Shown here in pieces: positions 49,801 to 62,780 of a DNA stretch of 64,000 bases. The position numbers were made by a program, and so were the translations under genes. Position 1 is the first letter of the stretch. Each line of letters begins with the position of its first letter. The stretch lies in the NCBI GenBank assembly GCA_005281725.1, contig SSBO01000013.1, positions 1,450,506 to 1,514,505 of the forward strand, given 5' to 3'. The stretch is from Wuchereria bancrofti. Taxonomy: Eukaryota; Nematoda; Chromadorea; Rhabditida; Onchocercidae. The notes under the pieces were generated by a model. It worked only from the letters and a program-made list of their open reading frames with translations. It had not been told where the DNA came from and ran no database searches.

Positions 49801-52800
49801 AGTTTAGAGAGAGAAAAATAGCAAAATCGAATTTACTGATGAAGCCTGTCAATTTTATAGCTATGAAAATACTTTAAGCATTATTTTATTTAAGTATTTT
49901 CAGTTTTTCCTTTTTTAATCTTTTTTTTCTTGATTTCATTTTCACTTTTTATTCTACTCTTCTTTTATTGTTGAAATTTTAAATTATTGTAGTAATTCAA
50001 AAAAAATATTAAAATGAATTATTTTTGTAATATGTACATTAATAAAATTAAATATAATTTACATTACTGTAAATAACGTATTTATACTTTAGTATTTAGT
50101 AACTGAAACAGAAAAACAAAATTGAATTTTACAATGCAATTAGTAATTTTCAAAAAAAAAGGAAAAAATCAAAAAATAATTTTAGTACAGTTTTATTTAC
50201 AATAATTTTATTTCAACAAGTTATTTCAACAATAATTTCACATATACATTTAATAGAAAATTTTCAAATAAGCACTGAAGTCTAACAGATTCAATAAAAA
50301 TTGCACATACATATTTTTTTTTAAAAAAAGGGGGGAAAAAAGAATTTTTGAAGTGGAAATCATGACCATTTAATATAACAGATTTTGCCAATGCCATTGG
50401 AAAAAATCTTTCCAACAAAATTTTTCTAGCAAAAAATAAAAAAAAGTTTCCCACTTATTTGCACTTCCTTTAGAAACTTCAAAAAAAAAAGAATTTTTAA
50501 TTTTAAAACAAAAGTCAGCTTTATATGGCAAAATTTCATATTTTTTTAAAAGTACAACGTATTGTATGAAAAAAAAATTATGCATTTCATTTTTTCCAAT
50601 TTTTCGTTAAATGTTTTAACAAATTAAATGACATTTCATAAAAGTTATTTCGAAATTTTTAAATAACTCGTAATAAAAGTTTTAAGTTTCGGATATTGAA
50701 TAAAATTTTTTTTTCGCGAGGTATAAATACTATGCACACTTTTTGTTGATAAAATAAAATGCATGAAAACTGATCATTAAATTTTTCGTATTATTTTTTG
50801 ACCTTTTACTAACAAAATTTTTTTAACAATTGCTAGCTGCTTCTAAAATTTCAATAATCCATGAAAAAATTTTAAGTTTATGATTTAAATAATTAATTGT
50901 TTGACAAAGTTTTAATTTCAAACAAAAAAAAAGGAGGAAGAAACGAATGATAAAACAATTGTTCATTTATAGAATGAAATGAATCATGAAAAAGTGTGTA
51001 AAAAAGTGGAAATGAGAACAACAAGATTTCATTTTTTTTAAAGGATTTACAAAAATAAAAAAAAAAAAATAGACAAAACTGTCATCGAACCAACAGAATA
51101 TTTCATGTAATAGCAATGAAAAATTATTCTAATTTCTTCCTTTTTGATGCATTATTAAAATATAGATTGAAATGCAAGTTATAAATCAAATAAAGTTTAA
51201 AATGCAAAAATTATAAGTAAAATAAAATTTAAAATGCAAAAACTATAAAAAATGANCATTCAAACATTTTCCTTTTTCTTCTTTCTCTATCTCTTCCCTT
51301 CCTTATTGAATTCATTAATGAAATTTAAAAATTGTGTGTAAGTTTTGATAAGTACTAGGGAAAAAGTTTAGAGAGAGAAAAATAGCAAAATCGAATTTAC
51401 TGATGAAGCCTGTCAATTTTATAGCTATGAAAATACTTTAAGCATTATTTTATTTAAGTATTTTCAGTTTTTCCTTTTTTAATCTTTTTTTTCTTGATTT
51501 CATTTTCACTTTTTATTCTACTCTTCTTTTATTGTTGAAATTTTAAATTATTGTAGTAATTCAAAAAAAATATTAAAATGAATTATTTTTGTAATATGTA
51601 CATTAATAAAATTAAATATAATTTACATTACTGTAAATAACGTATTTATACTTTAGTATTTAGTAACTGAAACAGAAAAACAAAATTGAATTTTACAATG
51701 CAATTAGTAATTTTCAAAAAAAAAGGAAAAAATCAAAAAATAATTTTAGTACAGTTTTATTTACAATAATTTTATTTCAACAAGTTATTTCAACAATAAT
51801 TTCACATATACATTTAATAGAAAATTTTCAAATAAGCACTGAAGTCTAACAGATTCAATAAAAATTGCACATACATATTTTTTTTTAAAAAAAGGGGGGA
51901 AAAAAGAATTTTTGAAGTGGAAATCATGACCATTTAATATAACAGATTTTGCCAATGCCATTGGAAAAAATCTTTCCAACAAAATTTTTCTAGCAAAAAA
52001 TAAAAAAAAGTTTCCCACTTATTTGCACTTCCTTTAGAAACTTCAAAAAAAAAAGAATTTTTAATTTTAAAACAAAAGTCAGCTTTATATGGCAAAATTT
52101 CATATTTTTTTAAAAGTACAACGTATTGTATGAAAAAAAAATTATGCATTTCATTTTTTCCAATTTTTCGTTAAATGTTTTAACAAATTAAATGACATTT
52201 CATAAAAGTTATTTCGAAATTTTTAAATAACTCGTAATAAAAGTTTTAAGTTTCGGATATTGAATAAAATTTTTTTTTCGCGAGGTATAAATACTATGCA
52301 CACTTTTTGTTGATAAAATAAAATGCATGAAAACTGATCATTAAATTTTTCGTATTATTTTTTGACCTTTTACTAACAAAATTTTTTTAACAATTGCTAG
52401 CTGCTTCTAAAATTTCAATAATCCATGAAAAAATTTTAAGTTTATGATTTAAATAATTAATTGTTTGACAAAGTTTTAATTTCAAACAAAAAAAAAGGAG
52501 GAAGAAACGAATGATAAAACAATTGTTCATTTATAGAATGAAATGAATCATGAAAAAGTGTGTAAAAAAGTGGAAATGAGAACAACAAGATTTCATTTTT
52601 TTTAAAGGATTTACAAAAATAAAAAAAAAAAAATAGACAAAACTGTCATCGAACCAACAGAATATTTCATGTAATAGCAATGAAAAATTATTCTAATTTC
52701 TTCCTTTTTGATGCATTATTAAAATATAGATTGAAATGCAAGTTATAAATCAAATAAAGTTTAAAATGCAAAAATTATAAGTAAAATAAAATTTAAAATG

Positions 52801-55800
52801 CAAAAACTATAAAAAATGAAATATTTTTTTTTTTGTTAGCAATTTCCACCTATTATATTCACTTATTATCCATTGTTTACTTATGTCAATAAAAAAGGGA
52901 ATCTTTTGACACAAATTTGAATAAATTATTTGATTAATTTTTACCATCATAAAATTAATATTTAAAAAAAGATGAAAAAAGAAATGGAAAAAGGAAAAAA
53001 AATTATTTGATAGAAGGAAAAAAAGAAATTATTTGACAGAANNNNNNNNNNNNNNNNNNNNNTTACTTATGTCAATAAAAAAGGGAATCTTTTGACACAA
53101 ATTTGAATAAATTATTTGATTAATTTTTACCATCATAAAATTAATATTTAAAAAAAGATGAAAAAAGAAATGGAAAAAGGAAAAAAAATTATTTGATAGA
53201 AGGAAAAAAAGAAATTATTTGACAGAAAAAAATTATTTGTAATCATTTGATAACAAAAAAAAAAAAAAAAGAAAATCTATTAGCATTATTTTTCTATCAA
53301 ACGTTATCTCAAGGAATGAATTTAGAATGTTTAGAAAGAGCCATGAAATATTGAAAATTTAGAACAAACTATTAATCATCAACAAATCAGATAAGTTAGA
53401 GCCAAGAAATTGTTTAACTTTAAGCAAAAAAGAAAAAAAAAAGAGAAAATTCGATCATTGCAAATTACACATCAGTTCTTTCACTTATATTATTTAGCCT
53501 TATTTTTTCTTCCACTTTTTGTTTTTTTTTCACACCTCCGCCTACCCATCTTTCACCCAAACCCGCCCATATCTCACTCCCGCCCATTCCTCACTTTCAC
53601 CTTTCCATCCCACATTTCCTCCTCCTCCTATCCGCCTACCCATCTTTTACCCGTACCTACCCACCTCTCATCACCGCCCCCACTTTTTTCCTCCTCTTAT
53701 TTAATTATCTTATACAGTATCAGTGCAATGATAATTACCGTTTATCTTTCAGTGATTCGAAAAAAAAATTAAATAAAATAAAGAATTCAGCAATTATTGA
53801 TTGACAAATCCATATAATCCTTCGTAACTGATAAAGCAATTAGTACTTATTGATAAAGTAATCAATAATTATTACTAATCAATTACTCTCAGGTTAAAAT
53901 GATATCAGATTTGCATTGTAAGCTGCAAAAAAAAACAACTATTAAGCTTTTAATTTATTTTTAACTTTTATTGTTACTGCCAATTTTTCCTGTTATCTTA
54001 TATTTTATCGTCAATTAATTGCATAATAGGAAATTTTTAATTTTATTACTTCATTTCATCTTTAGTTTTTGTTCCCCTTTTTTTCCTCTTAATTTCTATT
54101 TGCTAATTTTAATTTCATCGATTGCACATTTCATTGCAACAGAATATCACTAATTCAGTACTTGATAATGCTTTATTTAAATGTAAAATAAGGTATGATT
54201 GAATGATGGAAAAACGAAGATAGGTAGAATTGAACATATTTCGAAAAAGCAAAAACAAAAAAAAACACATATATTATTAAAAATATTTCTTACATAAAAA
54301 TAAATTTATTGCTTCTAAAACAACTTTATTTTTTAAGTTTTGTTTTATATTTTGCAATTTTTTTTTTGTATTTTACTCAGAAATCTTTTTTTTATGCTTT
54401 ACAAATCTTATAAAATTGTATGATATAATGATAAGAAAGATATGTGATATTTTTAAGCATTGCAAGTAGTCATTTCATTCTTACACTTAGTTTACTTAAT
54501 TAACATTAATAAAAATTAATTTTGCATATGTAGCAAGCATGACTCATCTAATATCCTAAAATCAGTATCAAAAATTTATCTGTTTAACACTGTAGTGATA
54601 AGAGAATGAATTTAATGCTTATCTCTTTTCTTTTATTATCACTTTAAGAAAATTTGATAATTTTGTACTAAGAAATAAAATTTGATGAATAATAATACCA
54701 TATGAACGATGTATTCTAGAAATATTTACACTAATATATTCAATAAATACTGTGGTCATTTTGACTAATAATTACAAATTGTTGAATTATTAAGATTGAA
54801 AATTATTAATTGGTTGTTTTAAGATCACAAATATTCAATAATTTCATTTCAGCTAAATTTTTAAAAATTTTGCAAATACATTTTTCTACTGATTTTATAA
54901 TTGCCAATAAAAGTTTTTTTTATTTCGTTTGTATTTTCAAGTACATTTATTTTTCATCTAATGAAAAACTATTGAGAAATTGAAATTTTATTAAATCAAA
55001 GAAATGGGAATTTTATTAAATTTAAAAAATACATATTGAAACAATAATATATTTTTCATAATTAAAGTATTACTTTTATGCCAATACCATTTTTTCTTTC
55101 AATTAATATGAAAATTTATTGAAATTTCAACGAATGTTAAAGCAATGAAAGGAAAATTTTTGGAATCAAGAATTTTTTTAAAACCTATCATTGGTATAAT
55201 TTTGATTTCTATGATTATTGACAAATTGTTAATTAATTTTCATACCGTATATTTGTCAATTTTCATGATTTGAAATTTTTTTTAAAGTTTGAATTCCTCA
55301 GGTATTTAAAACTTATAAATAGTTATCAAAATTTGATAATTGCAAAGCTTTTGATAAAGTTGCAAAATTGATTTCATCCTTTAATAACTCTGAAATTTTA
55401 AATATTTCGTTACTATAAATAATTTTTAATTTTTTTTTGTTTCTGAAATAAAATATTAGAAGCATTGCTTGATCTATCAATCAAAGTTTTTTATTTAAAA
55501 AATTGATCCAAATGATTTCATTGTGATTAATGAATATTAGCATAAATGCTTACTTCTATTAGAAAAAAGCTAAAACAAAAAATAAGAATTATATTAAATT
55601 ATAATATTGGATTAAAGAATTGTGTGAGAGGAAATGAAACTTAAATTGATTGATGTGTAGAAAATTTGCAAATTTCAATGGATGAATTTACAATTCCTTT
55701 GCCATTAGAAGCAATATCATTCGTAATTGCTATTAAAATTATTTATTATTATTATTATTACAATTATTACTGTCATTATTATCACTATTATTACTAATAT

Positions 55801-58800
55801 TATTATCATCATCGTTGTTATTTTATTATCGCTGTTATTATTCTCATTTACTGTTGTTATTTATAATGAACAGACGTTACTACTACTACCATTATTTTTA
55901 TTATTATCATTATTGTTCTGTAATTACTGCTATTCTTCTTTACAATAATCATAACTCATTATTACTAACATTGTTTATTATTAAATGTTGAAAAATTAAA
56001 CCAAATCAGAAAAAAAAAAACTATAAATTGATTTCATATCTTTTCGATGTTCTAACTGTTTCTTAAAGATTATCAATTATTATTATACTTTTATTATTAT
56101 TTGGTGATAAACGCGACTTAAATTTGCAAAATGTATTTTATTGGTTCTTTTAATGTAATGATAATAAAAATATTTCATGCAGTCTTTTAATACAATTTAT
56201 GTGTAAATAAATAAATAAATTATTTTAGACTACTTTGTGAGCTTAGGAATGTTATAAACTTAGCAGTTAAGTGGAGAAAGTTTTAGCATTTATTTTGATA
56301 AATGACTTATCAGTAATATTGTTATCATTCTTCTCAGAGTAACCATTAATTTCATTGTGTTTAATCAACTAATTATTCTAAAAGCGACACTTCAAAAACA
56401 AAATATACCTGTAAATATCTAAAAATGATCATATTTTCGTTCAATCAATAATTAGTTATTAATATCAGTCGTAATCAGTAATTAATTACTGATTAATAGT
56501 GAAGCAAAATCTCAACTTTGATAATAGTAAAAGTTTATTCATTCCTTTTTTGCGTGAAAGAAAGAGAAAGATAAAATATAAATGAAAGTATTTTAGCAAA
56601 AAAATAAAAGTTAAAATCAAAAAATGAAGAAAAAGTGTAAAATAAAAGTGAACAAAAACATGAAATGGTAATTTTGAAAATGTGAAGAAATTCTCATTCT
56701 AACTATATGTATGATTAATGATAAAGTTTACATAAATAAGTATATATTTCAGCATAGTAATGAAATTTAAAATATGAAAAATAGTAAAATAAATGAAACT
56801 AAACGATAAATAATTTCCTTTTAAGATAATATTTGGAAAAAAAATTTAAATGGATTCTTTCATTTTTTTTTCTTTAAATTACACTATTATTTTTAATATG
56901 CTACTATGATGATGGATTTTGCAGGAAATGAATCATATTTTCAAAAAAAAAAGTCAAATATAATGAAAGTTATATTGTAAAATAAAAGTAAAATAAAATA
57001 TTTGAACAATATACTAATTATTAGCTATTAGAAAGGTTATTTAAATTATTAACAATAATCTATCTAATATAATTTAGTCTCTGTTATCATTTTGATCTGT
57101 AATAGATATTTGTATGATTTGAATTAGATAAAATGATTGTAATCTGAATTATTTATCAGATATCAAATCAATTTAACTATTTAATTTATGAACAAAGTAT
57201 TATAACAATTGGTAGGGAAAAAAAGAAAAGTAAAGATATATTATTGAATATACTTTAAATTATTCTATTTTAAAATAAAATTCAATCAAATTTATTTAGT
57301 GGAATAGCGACAATAATAATTAGAAGATGTGAAAGAGAATGAAATTTTTTTTGGTAGTATAAATCTGTTAAATGGATAAATTTTTTTCCCTCTTTCTTCT
57401 TGTTCTTCCCTTCACTCTCTTCCTTCCTTTCCTCTTTCTATCTTTTTCTTTCCCTCTTTCTCCTTTCATTTTACATTTATTTTTGAAAAATGGAAATGGA
57501 TTGAAGTGTGAAAGATATTTTTCCATTCTTCTTATTTCGTAGTTTTTCCAAATAATTTGTATTTACTTTTCGAAAGAAAAAAATAGATTTAGCAAAATGG
57601 TTGAAGCATTTCTATAGCTTAATCTATGCTAATCTTAAAAGCATCATCTTTTATTTAATTGAATTTTGATTATCTCATCAAAGGCAGAATTTTTTTCTTG
57701 GAGTAAACAAAATTTATCAGTTTAATTCGTTAATATATGAAAGTGGAAAAAAATGGAAAAAAAAAGAGATATGACTAAATTGTTTAAAAAGAAAAGAAAA
57801 AATTATTACCAAAAATAGAAATGAAATTTGTCTTATTGAAGTAATTCTAAATTTTTTTTAAATTATTATATTACATGAAATAATGAATTCTTCGTTTTCT
57901 TTTCCTTTTTTTGTCCTCAAATCTATATAGAATTAATTGGAAATTAAAATTAAAATAATTAGTGGATGTTAATAAAGGATAAATATGATTGAAATTCTGA
58001 AATAGTACTGAAAATGAAAAAAGACGATAGAAAATGATAAATGATTGTTGGATGAAAAAAATATTGTCAAAATTGTTGCGTGTCATCCTTGTCATTCACT
58101 TTTTTCCTTTTTTTATTGTTTAACTTTTTGTTTGTCTGTTTTTCTTTCTTTTTTTTCTAAATAATTTCTGGAAGAAGTATGGAAAATAAAGACATATCAT
58201 CCGACTATATATTAGCAAATTGATAGTGATAATGTGGCGAAGAAAATGAACGTAAAACATGTAATATTGATTAAATGTCATAGATATATTCACTTCCATT
58301 TGGATTTTTCTTTTTTTGAAATGAGTTCACAAAAAAATAAATTTAAGAATTTTGTTTTTTGTTTTTGTTTTTTTCTGAAATAGATTCACAAAAAACGGTT
58401 TTATGAATTTTCTTTTTTGTTTTTTAAAATGAATTCACAAAAAATAAATTTAAAGAAAAAAACGAACGAAAAATTCTTGTCTACAAAATGATAAATAATA
58501 TTAATGTTGCAGAAAAAATAATTTGATTAAGTATTAATAAACTTTATAAGAGTATAATTATAAGAGTAAATAAAGTGGTTTTCATCTTAAATTTGAACTT
58601 TTTGTTATTTTTTTTTAAAATTACAATTAAAAAATTATAAAATTACTACAAGTTTAAAAAAAATTCATCTGTTTCCTTTAAAAAATCGGTGTAATAATGA
58701 TTGGTAAATTTGATGATGGATATTTAAAATTAGCAAATTAATCAAATTTAATTAATTAATTGTAGAAGACGAAGAGTTTTGTTGCAATGATTTATAATGG

Positions 58801-61800
58801 CTAATAATTATTTGTTGGTTGAATATTTCATATACATAAAACATTATTATTAGTAAAAAATTTGTAACTGAAATATGATAATTTATTTATTGCTCATCTT
58901 TTAGAAATTGTAAAAAAATACTGGAATTTTTACTTATTAACTTAATTACTTTATTGAGCTAGTATTAATGACACCACGATTCTTTCATATATTATCATTA
59001 ATCATAGTAAGCAATCCTTGGGCAAATTTAATTTAATTTAATTTATCACATGAACAGCTAAATCTAAATATCCTCTGACATCATTTTTTTGCAAACAATT
59101 TTTATCATTATAAAATAAATTATGAAGTTGAAAATAAAGTTAAAAATATTAAAGATATTAAATTGTGTGATATATTTTTTTAATTTGAATGCTTTTCTTG
59201 GATTTTGTTTAAAGAATTAAATTATAAAGTTTATAAATGATTTTAATGGAAAATTTATTTAAATGGAAATTTTTAAATGTATTTGAAATTTTATTCATAT
59301 TATTCTATAACATAATTAATGCCTGCTTATTGCTCATACTTTTTGATCTATTGTTTAATTGTAGTAATACATTAAATTAATATTTTAATCAAATTTTACT
59401 CCTAAATGTATCTATGGAAAATTTTTATTACATAATTAAAATTCTCAAATTAAAATACATTTTGTTAATTAATAATTAATTCAACAAACATCAGATGGTT
59501 TATGATCAGCTGAAAGTGGTATAGCGCGACCAGTGATATCACACGCAACCGCACGAGAATCACCAATATTTATAACAGTTAAGAAACGGTTAAGTTCCAG
59601 TATTACTGAAATTAACGTGGAACCTGAAATTTTAATCCAGCTTAATTTTTATGGTATAACAAAACAATTAATAAGTTGTGTGTTGTAATTTACTAACCTA
59701 TGAAACTAAAATTACAATTTAAAAATTTTAAATTTTGAATAAAATAATTTACGAACACTTATGGCGTAACTTTTATGTTGACAATTTTATAAAATTTGAT
59801 ATATTAAATTAATTTTTTTTGCGTGCAGGAAAAAGAATTACTATTATGCAATTAAGATTGACGCTTTTTGTTTGAAATTGTCTGAAAAAAATAAAGGTAT
59901 AATAAATGATATTTCTGTCGTTATTAAATTGTAGAATAATTTGCTAATAATTAAATCAATCAATAGTGATTAATATTCCATGTCCATTCAAATTCATTTT
60001 TTGATTTTTCATTAAAAAGCAAGTGAAAAAAATGTTTTTCAAATTGTTTAAATTTTTACTGATCATAAACAATTATTGTCATTGAAATTTATCATATCAT
60101 GTTATAAAATTAATATTATGTTATAAAATTAATCAAAAAAAGAAGTTAAAGTTTTGAAATTTAACAAAATTTTGCACATTTTTTCAATAAGTTGTTTATT
60201 CTTCTTTTTTTCACAATTAAAATTATAATACCAGAAAAAGTTTTATTTTAAAAATTTAATTGAAATAATTAAAAGTAATAACAATAGTAATAACATACCT
60301 GTAAGTGAGCTCAGTGATGGATGTAACCTTACGATTTCATCATCGATATTATGTACTTCTGTTATTATTGCCTAAATAATTTTTCCTTGTAAAATTAAAG
60401 CAAAAAAATTTTCAATCTGTTTGCTTTTCATAATATTAATTAAAATTTGATTATTAATTGTTGAATAAATTTTATATAAATCTAATCAAAATCAATACAC
60501 TTTCAGGGCATTCATTCATTAACAATGCAACAAATATGCATTATAAATTATTCCAGTTTTAATTTTATAACATTAAACAATAGTTTTAGCAAAATTTTTA
60601 TTCGATATTTTTGAAATTATCCATTTTTGTTTTATTAACTTGATGAAAAAAAAAGTTAGATAAAAAAAATGATAGGAAAAAGAAAGCTTTGGAAATTAAT
60701 GAGAAATATTTTGAAACGAATCAAAATTTGTGGCTTTTTATTTTTTTATTTTTTAATTGAAAGAATAAAACAAAAAAAAAAAATATGCATATCTAAGAAA
60801 TCGAAAAAAAAAAAACAATGAAAAAGAATTATTGATTGAATCGAAAAAAATTTTTCGATTTCTTTTATTTTTTCTGCTTTCATTCCTGCATTGCATCTGT
60901 TTTTATCAAGTTATAATACATTTTACTTTGCATACCGCATACCCTAGCTATGCTAATAATAGTTAAGGTATGCGAAATAATATGCTAGTTATAGCTCAGG
61001 TGTGCAAGGTCATGTTCTAGGCTTTAAGTCAAACAGATTTTCAATGCAATGATCAGACAGAGTTTGCTCTGAGGTAGGATGAATTAATTAGCTTTCTGGC
61101 GCTTTTATCCTAGCAAAAATTTAATTCTAACTTTAAATTCAGGCAAAGTAATCCGTATAGGGGAAAAACAAATCGATGAGCTAAAAATTTTGCTACTTAA
61201 ACATCAGATGTAGAGGATAAGGCTAGCCAATGCTATGTCTCATTTAAGAATATTTTGCATTTACAAGATTATTTAGGTGAATGGCCAGGTGAATGAAAGG
61301 TATATTGGAAACTACAGATCAAACTTTTAACATACAATAAAAATCATCAGTATGAAAAAAATATCCTTAAAGAATATGGCAGCAGGGAGAATCTATGTGA
61401 CCTTTGTTGACCTCATCAAAGTTTATTTTGGATGCTCCAAGTGGAAAAAATTTTATTACATATTATCCAACAATTAGGATATCCCCGCAATCGTTCCTTA
61501 AGATGACCAGACTGTTGCACAAAGATCAATGCGATGAATTTTACCCGATATTCGAAACGGATAAAACAAGGTTACTCAATTCTACCCAATAATCAACACG
61601 GGTAGAACAACGTTACGCTTTCGTACCAATTCAATTCACATTACTTTTCGGTATGTTACCCAAAGAGTTAGTTACTCTTGATGAAATTTGATATCATACC
61701 AATAGGAACCTATTCAATCTTAAATGATTGAAAGCACATAATAAAATTTTTCCTGCACCATTTTACCCTAGAATTACTCTTTGCAGAGGATATTGCTTGC

Positions 61801-62553
61801 ACTGAAATATCTTTATAGCGTGCAACTTGCTGCTTTACGGAAGCTACAGAACTTTCCGGAACAATCAGACCTAGAGTCAAGAAATATATGGAATACTAGC
61901 TATTGTACTCCTACAGGTTTCACAAAGTTTCATGAAGAAAAGACAACAAACTAGAAGGAACCACTGTCACTTTATTACTGTCTAAAGTAACTTGCCGGTA
62001 CGACAGGATTTGCATCATATCTCTGTATTCGTCTTTTCAACTACCATTTTTGTAGCAATCACTGATGAATTTGCTTAAAACTTAAGCTATCACAAATTTT
62101 TATCTTACCAAATATGAATATATTAATTAATAAAGTTATGACCAATCCAGAAAAATTCCTATTCAAAAAATCCATTCCAGAAAGCTTTTTGAAAATTGTT
62201 TTAAGAAAAAATTAATTGAAAAAAAATTCAGTGAAAATTCTAGCATGACTCTAAAAATCTAAAGTTAAAAAAGACAAATGAATTATTCAAATCAATTTTG
62301 TTTCCAAAAAAAAAGTTTTTTTTTTAATATATAATCTAAAAATTATAATTGTTTATAAAATTTTCAACTAAGGCTAAAAGATTGAAATTAGATAATAAGA
62401 TTTGAAATATTTGAAAAAACAATAAATGAAATATGCCTCAATAACATGATCATTTGAATGCCCTGTTAAACTTGGATGACACTTTGAGCTACCACGTAAT
62501 AATCGTTGTCGTATTGCACCCGAAAAATGTTCCTCCAAATATTGTGATACAAA
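40877..62553 (-). CDS. PP2C-family Ser/Thr phosphatase (PPM1L-like), 5' partial
   Basis: Exons in gene order: 62553-62446, 60371-60299, 59623-59490, 47204-47116 (apparently exact copy 45512-45424), 41582-41388, 40958-40877 (TAA). Phases match and give 226 visible residues. PP2C blocks appear in order: FVSQYLEEHFSGAIRQRL; TEVHNIDDEIVR; LNRFLTVINIGDSRAVACD and IPLSADHKPSD; ERKRIENAGGFIEF and LQGILSVSRAFGD; FILVASDGFWDVLTNEEA; and LKLGSDDNVSLLFIRLF at the C-terminus. The metal-binding Asp residues of SDG and DDN are present. The N-terminal DGHGG motif is missing because its exon lies beyond the window. Family members remove phosphate from Ser/Thr using Mn2+/Mg2+; human PPM1L acts at the ER and on stress kinases, but transfer of that role is only inference. 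The donor at 62446 (CAT|GTTATT) is weak; a GC donor 9 nt on would add VIE. Confidence 0.85.
42143..42457. repeat. 157-bp apparently exact duplication across N at 42300 (assembly overlap)
   Basis: 42143-42299 equals 42301-42457 with one N between. It lies in a phosphatase intron. Confidence 0.88.
43957..47339. repeat. 1691-bp apparently exact duplication across N at 45648 (assembly overlap)
   Basis: 43957-45647 recurs as 45649-47339 (offset 1692), differing by nothing I could see. Each copy carries the same phosphatase exon (45424-45512 and 47116-47204). A real gene would keep one; using both would break the PP2C fold and the splice phase. Confidence 0.9.
44724..44740. repeat. (GA)n purine tract
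   Basis: AGAGAGAGAGAGAGA inside a longer purine-only stretch; copied at about 46416. A complementary (CT)n tract lies near 44100-44130. Confidence 0.7.
48705..48729. other. Inverted repeat with TGACGTAT arms
   Basis: TGACGTAT-ttaccaaat-ATACGTCA: perfect 8-bp arms with a 9-nt loop. The arm contains TGACGT, the ATF/CREB half-site core. It is in the giant phosphatase intron. Confidence 0.65.
49693..52819. repeat. 1563-bp apparently exact duplication across N at 51256 (assembly overlap)
   Basis: 49693-51255 equals 51257-52819 (offset 1564). No coding content was recognised in either copy. Confidence 0.9.
52877..53227. repeat. 165-bp apparently exact duplication across an N run (53042-53062)
   Basis: 52877-53041 equals 53063-53227, separated by 21 N. 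Same artefact type as the single-N joins. Confidence 0.85.
53531..53700. repeat. C-rich, nearly G-free degenerate minisatellite
   Basis: About 170 bp of CCC-ACC-TCC-rich DNA in an otherwise A/T-dominated intron. CCGCCTACCCATCTTT(C)ACCC appears at 53538-53558 and again, one base different, at 53632-53652. The opposite strand is G-rich with short GGG runs. The + frame translates as a Pro-rich string, which I regard as a composition effect. Confidence 0.7.
55735..55950. repeat. ATT/ATC-type trinucleotide-rich tract
   Basis: About 200 bp of TTATTATTATTACAATTATTACTGTCATTATTATCACT-like units, a degenerate microsatellite. It explains the open frame of Leu/Ile residues across it. Confidence 0.75.
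60930..62060. mobile_element. Degenerate LINE-type retrotransposon relic
   Basis: A segment of more balanced base composition in a phosphatase intron. On the + strand around 61389-61550 three frames give reverse-transcriptase-like pieces in the right order: YVTFVDLIKVY (motif A region, normally FVDLxKAFD), then EKILLHIIQQLGYPR, then SFLKMTRLLHKDQC. The pieces are split by frameshifts. The motif A aspartates are partly lost and no FADD/YADD box was found, so the copy is dead. Element ends are guesses from composition; clade (CR1/jockey/RTE-like) undecided. Confidence 0.55.
61383..61592 (+). pseudogene. Frameshifted reverse-transcriptase fragment
   Basis: The best-preserved part of the relic. 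The frame reading YVTFVDLIK breaks after about 20 codons; the homologous string then jumps to a second and a third frame (GYPRNRS, FLKMTRLLHKD). Order and spacing match the palm domain of non-LTR retrotransposon reverse transcriptases. At least two indels are needed to explain it. Confidence 0.5.
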
Positions 62554-62780
62554 CTAAAATGTTATATTAATAATTTAATGAAATAAAAGTTAAATTACAC
62601 CAGAATCTTTAAATAAATACAGCACAATTTGACAATATGTTGAATTTTCCATTTTTAACTTAATTAGGATCACTACTTATTGTTTAAAATATCCATTTAT
62701 CTTTATAATTATCTTTACATTAAATTTAAGAATTTGAAATATCGAAAAAGAAATCAAGAAAAGTAATAAAAATTCTTCCA

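Larger units (their letters stand above)
47340..59489 (-). other. Giant intron of the phosphatase gene (about 12 kb as assembled)
   Basis: Lies between the ERKRIENAGG exon and the INIGDSRAV exon. It holds simple repeats (GTA at 48390-48408, ATT/TTA at 55735-55950), two assembly overlaps, a C-rich minisatellite (53531-53700) and an inverted repeat (48705-48729). I found no nested gene. The short open frames here lack family signatures and consist largely of A/T-biased codons. Confidence 0.6.

Noticed and set aside
50221..52149. Pairs of identical - strand frames (77 and 71 aa) in two copies
   Set aside because: Both copies come from the N-gap duplication; Phe/Lys-rich translation of A/T runs with no motif.
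53410..53772. 120-aa Pro/Ser/His-rich + frame
   Set aside because: Explained by the C-rich minisatellite; no start context, splice sites or known family.
55727..55948. 73-aa Ile/Leu-rich membrane-like frame
   Set aside because: Direct translation of an ATT/ATC microsatellite.
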